A DNA stretch of 64,000 nt from JACCTU01 sp963769665 (GTDB taxonomy: Bacteria > Actinomycetota > Thermoleophilia > Gaiellales > Gaiellaceae). Positions 58,900 through 64,000 of the stretch are shown piece by piece (positions within the stretch are counted from its first letter, which is position 1; each line of letters starts with the position of its first letter). The stretch is taken from assembly GCA_963769665.1 (NCBI GenBank), contig CAVYMQ010000003.1, positions 1,860,001-1,924,000 on the forward strand, in the 5' to 3' direction. A program made the translations under genes and the position numbers. Below the pieces are notes generated by a model. It searched no databases. It was not told the DNA's origin and worked only from the letters and a program-made list of their open reading frames with translations.

Positions 58900-59199
58900 A
58901 TGCCGACGAAGGACGAAGTGGTCGAGGCGCTCCGCGCCGTCGAGGACCCCGAGCTCGGGATGGACATCGTCGACCTCGGGCTGCTCTACGACGTCGAGAT
59001 CGACGGGCCCAAGATCAAGGTGATTCACAGCCTCACGTCGATGGGCTGCCCCGCAGGGCCGATGATCCAGGAGGACATCGTCAACGTCGCGTCCGCGGTG
59101 GAGGGTGTCGAAGAAGTCGAGATCGAGCTGACCTGGGAACCGCCGTGGACGCCGGACCGCATGTCCGACGACGCGAAGTTCATCCTCGGCTTCGGCTAA
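58900..59199 (+). CDS. MIP18/DUF59 family protein (SufT/PaaD-like)
   Basis: The 99-residue protein has VEALRAVEDPELGMDIVDLGL, MGCPAGPMIQEDI and LTWEPPWTPDRMSDDAK, the standard DUF59 motif set with a conserved Cys. These proteins aid Fe-S cluster assembly. ATG 58900 follows TAGGCT by 7 bases; GGGGGAG is also present. Confidence 0.9.
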   Translation: MPTKDEVVEALRAVEDPELGMDIVDLGLLYDVEIDGPKIKVIHSLTSMGCPAGPMIQEDIVNVASAVEGVEEVEIELTWEPPWTPDRMSDDAKFILGFG

Positions 59200-59200
59200 C

Positions 59201-59243
59201 GCCGGAAAGTCCGGCGCCTTCGGCGCCATGACGACTTTCCGGC
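59201..59243. repeat. Nested hairpin after the DUF59 gene
   Basis: GCCGGAAAGTC (59201-59211) pairs with GACTTTCCGGC (59233-59243) and encloses GGCGCC-TTC-GGCGCC (59213-59227). The structure may terminate the operon or be part of a repeat family. Confidence 0.55.
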
Positions 59244-59323
59244 GCGGCTTCACCTAACGGGTCTGTGTGCCGTCGGCGCGCATGTCGCCGACGGCGGCGA
59301 ACTCGCGACCGATCCGGACCTGA

Positions 59324-59418
59324 CCGGTGCCAGGCACCGGACCTGTCTTGTGGAAAGCGGAAACGCCTTGCGAGCAGGTTGTTCGGCTCGGCCGGACACG
59401 GCCGGTGCCTGGCACCGG
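59324..59418. repeat. REP-like palindrome pair, GGTGCC-type
   Basis: CCGGTGCCAGGCACCGG (59324-59340) and CCGGTGCCTGGCACCGG (59402-59418) flank 61 bases containing TGTGGAAA (59349-59356) and GGCCGGAC (59390-59397). They differ from the elements at 10.5 kb by a paired T-A to C-G change and share both internal motifs. Confidence 0.75.
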
Positions 59419-59443
59419 ACAGGCCGAAGAGGGACGCGGTCGT

Positions 59444-60430
59444 TCAGGGGATGGCGAGGACGATCTTGCCGAGCTGCTCGCCCGCCTCGAGGCGCTCGTG
59501 CGCCTCGCGGATCGCCTCGAACGGATAGACCCGGTCGATCTCCGGCTTCGCGCGCCCGCTGCGCACGAGCTCGTACGCAGCCTCGAAGTCGGCGCGTGTG
59601 CCCATCGTCGAGCCGACGATCGTGAGCTGCTTCCACCACACGCGGTGAAGCTGCGCGGGCGGGTTCGGCCCGCTCGTCGCACCGCAGACGGCGATCCGGC
59701 CGCCGGGGGCGGCGACCGCGAGCGAGGTCTTCCACGTCGCCTCGCCGACGTGCTCGACGACGACGTCGATCCCTGCGCCGCCGGTTGTTTCCTTCGCGGC
59801 CGCGGCGACGTCGCCGGTCGCGTGGTTGACGACGGCGTCCGCGCCGAGCTCCCGTGCGCGTTCGAGCTTCTCGTCGCTCGACGAGGTGACGAGCACGCGC
59901 GCGCCGAGCGCCTTCGCGATCGTCAACGCGGCAGTCGCGACACCGCCGCCGATCCCCCACACGAGCACCCACTCGCCCTCGACGAGGCCCGCGCGCGTCC
60001 GCAGCATCCGGTACGCGGTCTCGAAGACGAGCGGGAATGCGGCCGCCTCCTCGAACGACAGCGAGTCGTCGAGCGGGTAGACGTTCGTCGCGGGCAACGC
60101 GATCAGCTCCGCGTTCGTCCCGTCGGTGTGCTCTCCGACCACGGTGATCGAGCGGCCGTGCTCCAGGCCGGGGTTGATCACGACCCGCTGCCCGAGCTCC
60201 AGCCCGTCGACGCCGTCCCCGAGCGCCTCGACAGTCCCGGCGCCGTCGGCTCCGAGGATCCGCGGCTTCGGCACGGAAGGGAGCCCCTTGCGCACCCACA
60301 GGTCGAGATGGTTGAGGGCGCTCGCGCGAAGGCGGATCAGGACCTCTCCAGGCCCCGCCTCAGGGTCGGGGACGTCCTCGTACCGCAGGACGTCGGGGCC
60401 TCCGTCCTCGTGGATTCGTACGGCTTTCAG
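59444..60430 (-). CDS. Zinc-independent MDR alcohol dehydrogenase/quinone oxidoreductase
   Basis: The 328-residue MDR enzyme has a GroES-like N-terminus (KAVRIHEDGGPDVLRYEDVP, ILGADGAGTVEALGDGV) and a Rossmann cofactor motif VWGIGGGVATAA. The start is CTG 60430: KAVRI is the normal family N-terminus, and Leu stands where Met is expected. No structural-zinc cysteine cluster is seen, favouring a quinone/enone reductase. It is divergent from queG by only 15 bases. Confidence 0.86.
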   Translation of the reverse strand: MKAVRIHEDGGPDVLRYEDVPDPEAGPGEVLIRLRASALNHLDLWVRKGLPSVPKPRILGADGAGTVEALGDGVDGLELGQRVVINPGLEHGRSITVVGEHTDGTNAELIALPATNVYPLDDSLSFEEAAAFPLVFETAYRMLRTRAGLVEGEWVLVWGIGGGVATAALTIAKALGARVLVTSSSDEKLERARELGADAVVNHATGDVAAAAKETTGGAGIDVVVEHVGEATWKTSLAVAAPGGRIAVCGATSGPNPPAQLHRVWWKQLTIVGSTMGTRADFEAAYELVRSGRAKPEIDRVYPFEAIREAHERLEAGEQLGKIVLAIP

Positions 60431-60445
60431 GGCACAATGAGTTCG

Positions 60446-61438
60446 ATGACGGGGGCTGAGCTTAGTCGGCTCGCGGAGGAGCTCGGCCTCGATGCGGTCG
60501 GGGCGGCCCCGGTCGACGCATACACCGAGACCGAACGCCACATCCGCGAGCGCCGTGATCGCGGCCTGTTCGCGGACATGCAGTTCACGATGGCGAAGCC
60601 CGAGGTCTCGTGCCACCCCGAGACGCTGCTCCCCGGCGCGCGCACCGTCGTCTCGGCGGCGCTCTGCTACTACGCGCCTGCTCCCGAGCAACCCGACGGA
60701 TCGGGCCGGCTGCCGCGCTACACGTGGCGTCACGCCTACGCAGAGCTCCGCGAGAAGCTCGACGCGCTCGGGCGAGAGCTCGGCGGCGACTATCGCGTGC
60801 TCGTCGACGAGAACGACCACGTCGACCGGGAAGCCGCAGCGCGCGCCGGCGTCGGCTTCTACGGCAAGAACACCCTCATGATCACGCGGCGCCACGGCTC
60901 GTGGGTCGTGCTCGGGACGCTCGTCACCGAGGCGGAGCTCGAAGCGACTCCGCCACTCGAGACCGACTGTGGTGAGTGCCGTCTCTGCGTCGACGCGTGC
61001 CCGACCGCTGCGCTCGACGAGCCGGGCGTCCTCGACTCGACACGCTGCCTCTCCTACTGGACGCAGTCGCGGACGGCGATTCCGGTCGAGTACAGGGCGC
61101 CGCTCGAGGATCGCGTGTACGGGTGCGACATCTGCCAGGACGTCTGCCCGTGGAACCGCGGCGTCGAGAAGCGCCGCGCCGGCGAGCAGCACGGCGAGGC
61201 CTTCGTCTCGCTCGTCGACTGGCTCGAGGCCGGCGACGCAGAGCTGCGCACGCGCTACGACCGCCTGTACGTCCCGCGCAACGACCCTCGCTTCCTCCGG
61301 CGCAACGCGCTCGTCGCCGCGGGGAACGTGGGGGGTGAGCGCGAGCGCGCGGCGGTCGCCTCGTACGCGGTCTCCGACGACGAGCTGCTTCGCGAGCACG
61401 CGCTCTGGGCGCTCGAGCGAATCGAGGAGCGGACGTGA
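60446..61438 (+). CDS. queG: Epoxyqueuosine reductase QueG
   Basis: The 330-residue QueG has a cobalamin-binding core and the two 4Fe-4S motifs CGECRLCVDACP and CDICQDVCPWN, then a HEAT-like C-terminus. It catalyses the last step of queuosine biosynthesis in tRNA. ATG 60446 is preferred over 60437 because CACAAT is 7 bases upstream. Its stop overlaps the histidine kinase (GTGA). Confidence 0.92.
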   Translation: MTGAELSRLAEELGLDAVGAAPVDAYTETERHIRERRDRGLFADMQFTMAKPEVSCHPETLLPGARTVVSAALCYYAPAPEQPDGSGRLPRYTWRHAYAELREKLDALGRELGGDYRVLVDENDHVDREAAARAGVGFYGKNTLMITRRHGSWVVLGTLVTEAELEATPPLETDCGECRLCVDACPTAALDEPGVLDSTRCLSYWTQSRTAIPVEYRAPLEDRVYGCDICQDVCPWNRGVEKRRAGEQHGEAFVSLVDWLEAGDAELRTRYDRLYVPRNDPRFLRRNALVAAGNVGGERERAAVASYAVSDDELLREHALWALERIEERT

Positions 61439-63213
61439 ACGACGAGCGGCTGCTCGACATCGAGCGCTGGATTGCCTGGGTACGTCTCGGAGCGGTTCTC
61501 TTCGTGGCACTCGAGGTCGGGATCTTCACCGAGCGTTTCCCGTCCGGCTACGAACGGCTCGCCTGGGCGCTCACCGCGGTGTTCGCGCTCGGCGCGGTGC
61601 TTCTCTTCGTCGCGAGCCGGCCCGGCAGCAAAGCGTCGCCGCTCCTGGGCGCGGTCGCGCTCGCGTTCGACACAGCGGTGATCAGCGGTTTTGCACTCCT
61701 CTTCTCATACGAGTACGGAAGCCCGACGCGATGGGCACTGATCTTCCCGGTCGTCGAGGCGGCGCTTCGCTTCGGGCTCCGCGGCGGTGTCGTCGTGCCG
61801 CTCTTACTGCTGCCGACGCTCGCCTTCCTCGAGTGGTGGCGCGCGGACCGCTTCGGCCCGCCGGGGTTCAACTGGGATCGCGTCAGCTTCCCCTTCGGGA
61901 TCCTGCTGCTCACCGGCTTGATCGTCGGCTGGCTGGTCGCCCGGCTCCGGATGGAGGCGGCGGCCGCAACCGCGCAGGCGGCCGAGGCCGAGCAGCTGCG
62001 CGACCGACTCGGTCGGCGCGTCGACCTGCTCGAGGCAGCGGGCCGTTGCGCGAGGGCGCTCGGCTCGTCGCTCGACCTCGACGAGGCCTTCGGGGCGTTC
62101 ATCCGCGAGCTCCGCGGGCTCGTGCCGTTCGACCGGACGGCGATCGTCCTCGCGGAAGGAGGCGTCGCACACGTGATGGCGACCGCAGGCGTCGCGTCGT
62201 CCGACGTGTTCCCGCCCGGCAGCCACCGGCCGATCGCGGGGTCGCTCCTAGAGCAGGTGCTGCGCGGCGAGACGATCTACCGCGAGGACATGCGCGAGAC
62301 GCGCTTCTACGAAGAGAGCGAGCTCATGAGGCTCGGCCTGCACTGCCGCGTGGTCGCGCCGCTGCTCGCCGGCGCGCGCACGATCGGGATGATCTCGGTC
62401 GTCCGCAAGGAGCCCCGCTCGTTCACGCAGGAGGAGGTCGAGCTGCTCTCGCTCCTCGGACGCTTCGTCGCGACCGCGGTCGAGAACATCCGCGCCTACG
62501 ACGCAGAGCGCACCACGGTCGAGGAGCTGCGTCGCCTGTCGGCGCTGCGCGCCGATTTCGTCTCCCTCGTCTCGCACGAGCTGCGCAGCCCCATGGCGAC
62601 GGTGATCGGCTCCGCGCGGACGTTGCAGCAGCGCTGGCGCGAGCTGAAGCCCGAGCAGCGCGAGTCGTTCCTGGCGCTCATCGCGGACGAGACGAACCGC
62701 CTCGCGACGCTGGTCGCCGACGTGCTCGACACCTCGCGTATCGAAGCGGGGACGTTCAGCTACACGTTCGACGACGTCGATCTGGCCGAGCTGCTCCGCG
62801 ACGTCGTGGCGGCGGCGGAGGTCGGCCAGGACGAGGTCCCGCTCGCGACATCGATCTCCGAGCCCGTGCCGGCGATCCGCGGTGACCGCGAACGCCTGCG
62901 CCAGGTGCTCGCGAATCTCGTCGAGAACGCCGTCAAGTACTCGCCGTCCGGCCAGCCGGTGGAGGTGAGCGCAGCGGCGCTCAACGGGAACGTCGTCGTG
63001 ACCGTCCGTGACAGGGGTCCCGGCATCGCAAACGACGACCAGTCGTTGATCTTCGAGAAGTTCGGCCGCGCGCGCTCGGGCAAGGCGCTTCCGGGGACGG
63101 GGCTCGGCCTCTTCATCGCGCGCTCGATCGCGGAGGCGCACGGCGGCACGCTCGACGTGCGCTCGGCGCCCACCGAGGGCGCCACCTTCACGCTCGTCCT
63201 CCCGACGGCTTAA
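61435..63213 (+). CDS. Membrane sensor histidine kinase with GAF domain
   Basis: The 592-residue protein has about six TM segments (15-175), a coiled linker, a GAF domain (about 200-355) and HisKA with SLVSHELRSPM (His381). HATPase_c motifs are LANLVENAVKYSP (N-box), RDRGPGIA, and GTGLGLFIA. The catalytic residues appear intact. The partner regulator is not in the window. Confidence 0.92.
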   Translation: MNDERLLDIERWIAWVRLGAVLFVALEVGIFTERFPSGYERLAWALTAVFALGAVLLFVASRPGSKASPLLGAVALAFDTAVISGFALLFSYEYGSPTRWALIFPVVEAALRFGLRGGVVVPLLLLPTLAFLEWWRADRFGPPGFNWDRVSFPFGILLLTGLIVGWLVARLRMEAAAATAQAAEAEQLRDRLGRRVDLLEAAGRCARALGSSLDLDEAFGAFIRELRGLVPFDRTAIVLAEGGVAHVMATAGVASSDVFPPGSHRPIAGSLLEQVLRGETIYREDMRETRFYEESELMRLGLHCRVVAPLLAGARTIGMISVVRKEPRSFTQEEVELLSLLGRFVATAVENIRAYDAERTTVEELRRLSALRADFVSLVSHELRSPMATVIGSARTLQQRWRELKPEQRESFLALIADETNRLATLVADVLDTSRIEAGTFSYTFDDVDLAELLRDVVAAAEVGQDEVPLATSISEPVPAIRGDRERLRQVLANLVENAVKYSPSGQPVEVSAAALNGNVVVTVRDRGPGIANDDQSLIFEKFGRARSGKALPGTGLGLFIARSIAEAHGGTLDVRSAPTEGATFTLVLPTA

Positions 63214-64000
63214 GCGCTGACGCGCATGCGCGTGACGCCGAGCTCCTGCGCCAGCTCTTTGGCGCGGCGAGCGATCACGGGCCGCAGCTCGGCCGGCTCG
63301 AGGACGACGGCCTCGCCGCGCTGCCCGAGCACCTCGCCGACCAGCCACTCTTCGCTGCCGATGCGCACCTCGCGGAGCGCGCTGCCGTCACGGAGCAGCA
63401 CAGCGCCGCGCTCGACCTGCCAGCGCGCGACGACGGGCGAGTACAGGATCTTCGCGAGCCGCGAGTCGCGGAACTCGTGCGGGTCGAAGCCCTCGCGCCG
63501 CTCGAAACGCTCCTTCGTCAGCTTGGCCGTGCGCATCCGGTCGAGGCGGAAGCTGCGTTCCGCGTCGCGCGAGCGGTCCCACGCGTGCACGAGCCAGTTC
63601 GGCAGCGCGCGCTCGAGGACATACGGCTCGACGAGTCGCTTCGTCCAGGTCTCCTCGCCTTCCTTCTGGTACTCGATCTCGACGAGACGCCGTTCGCGGA
63701 TCGCCTCGCTCAGCGTCTTGACGAGGTCTTCCTCCTCGGCACCGACGTGCGCCTCGGGGTGCTGCGAGAGCTCGAACTGGCCGAAGGTCTCCTCGAGCTT
63801 GCGCCGGACCTTCTCAAGCGGGTTGTGCGCCTCGGCGGCGATCATCGGGCCGACGAACTCGAGGGCGAGCGTGATCGCGCGCGCCTCGAGCGGCGTCAGC
63901 CGTGGCGCCGCGCGGAACGTGTCGCCGTAGAGCTCCTTGTCCACCCGGACGACGTCTCCCTGCAGCTCGGCGTAGACCGCGTAGCAGCCGCCGCCGAAGT
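63210..64000 (-). CDS. WYL-domain transcriptional regulator (PafC-like), 5' end missing
   Basis: The frame is open to the right edge (GGGCYAVYAELQGD, VRVDKELYGDTF) and covers 263 residues. It has the WYL-type segment RLVEIEYQKEGEETWTKRLVEPY and RSFRLDRMRTAKLT, with a WCX-like end. PafB/PafC proteins activate the DNA-damage response in actinobacteria. It converges with the histidine kinase with a four-base overlap. The N-terminal HTH lies outside the window. Confidence 0.85.
   Translation of the reverse strand, partial: FGGGCYAVYAELQGDVVRVDKELYGDTFRAAPRLTPLEARAITLALEFVGPMIAAEAHNPLEKVRRKLEETFGQFELSQHPEAHVGAEEEDLVKTLSEAIRERRLVEIEYQKEGEETWTKRLVEPYVLERALPNWLVHAWDRSRDAERSFRLDRMRTAKLTKERFERREGFDPHEFRDSRLAKILYSPVVARWQVERGAVLLRDGSALREVRIGSEEWLVGEVLGQRGEAVVLEPAELRPVIARRAKELAQELGVTRMRVSA

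Overview
This 64 kb window is chromosomal DNA of a high-GC actinobacterium. A Thermoleophilia/Gaiellales-like lineage is my inference from the GC-rich codon use, frequent GTG and TTG starts, a WYL-domain regulator, secreted proteins of the AIPDASGVIHACY type, and a chaplin-like protein. It is almost fully coding: no gap between genes exceeds about 250 bases. I see one tRNA, and no rRNA, CRISPR array, transposase or complete prophage. Many genes overlap by 1-4 bases (ATGA, GTGA, TTGA) in short operons. Many first genes appear leaderless, with a TANNNT-like -10 box ending only 6-7 bases before the start codon.

1-24 kb: an AI-2E-type membrane protein, a lone Toprim protein, a holin-like membrane protein and an S9 peptidase are followed by an amine-catabolism region. 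That region (6.4-17.2 kb) holds an APC-type amine permease, a dimethylglycine/sarcosine-dehydrogenase-like FAD-GcvT protein, a choline-kinase-like phosphotransferase, HAD hydrolase, glutamine-synthetase-like ligase, PuuD-like hydrolase, aldehyde dehydrogenase and SDR. Then come GrpB, YjbQ, a CAT-anticodon tRNA, a histidine kinase with a degenerate catalytic core, and a two-permease ABC exporter divergent from a MarR regulator.

23-41.5 kb: a housekeeping backbone (pdxS, pdxT, yebC, ruvCAB, recJ, rel) is interrupted by surface or secretion genes. A collagen-like secreted protein lies between pdxS and pdxT. A leftward block (26.2-31.2 kb) lies between yebC and ruvC. It encodes an FHA-domain regulator, five small peptides (four are close paralogs with a LSxEELxxLxGE leader-like segment and an invariant DQSN end), a PqqD-like/M50 metalloprotease, a CxxC secreted protein and a lipoprotein. 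I regard this as the best candidate for an undescribed RiPP-like or surface-peptide system. A chaplin-like protein at 35.1 kb carries the same operator-like motif upstream as the peptide array.

41.6-64 kb: a phosphohexomutase/thioesterase operon, a secreted beta-helix protein, a cyclase-AAA-TPR regulator, an endonuclease-IV-like TIM barrel, cytochrome c maturation genes (ccmE, ccmF, a CcmI-like fragment), an M23 peptidase, hpt with an anomalous start codon, and an operon with a metallophosphoesterase, a frameshifted (cyclic) 2,3-diphosphoglycerate synthetase, 2-phosphoglycerate kinase and GlpX. The last part has a DUF59 protein, an MDR oxidoreductase, QueG, a GAF histidine kinase and a truncated WYL regulator.
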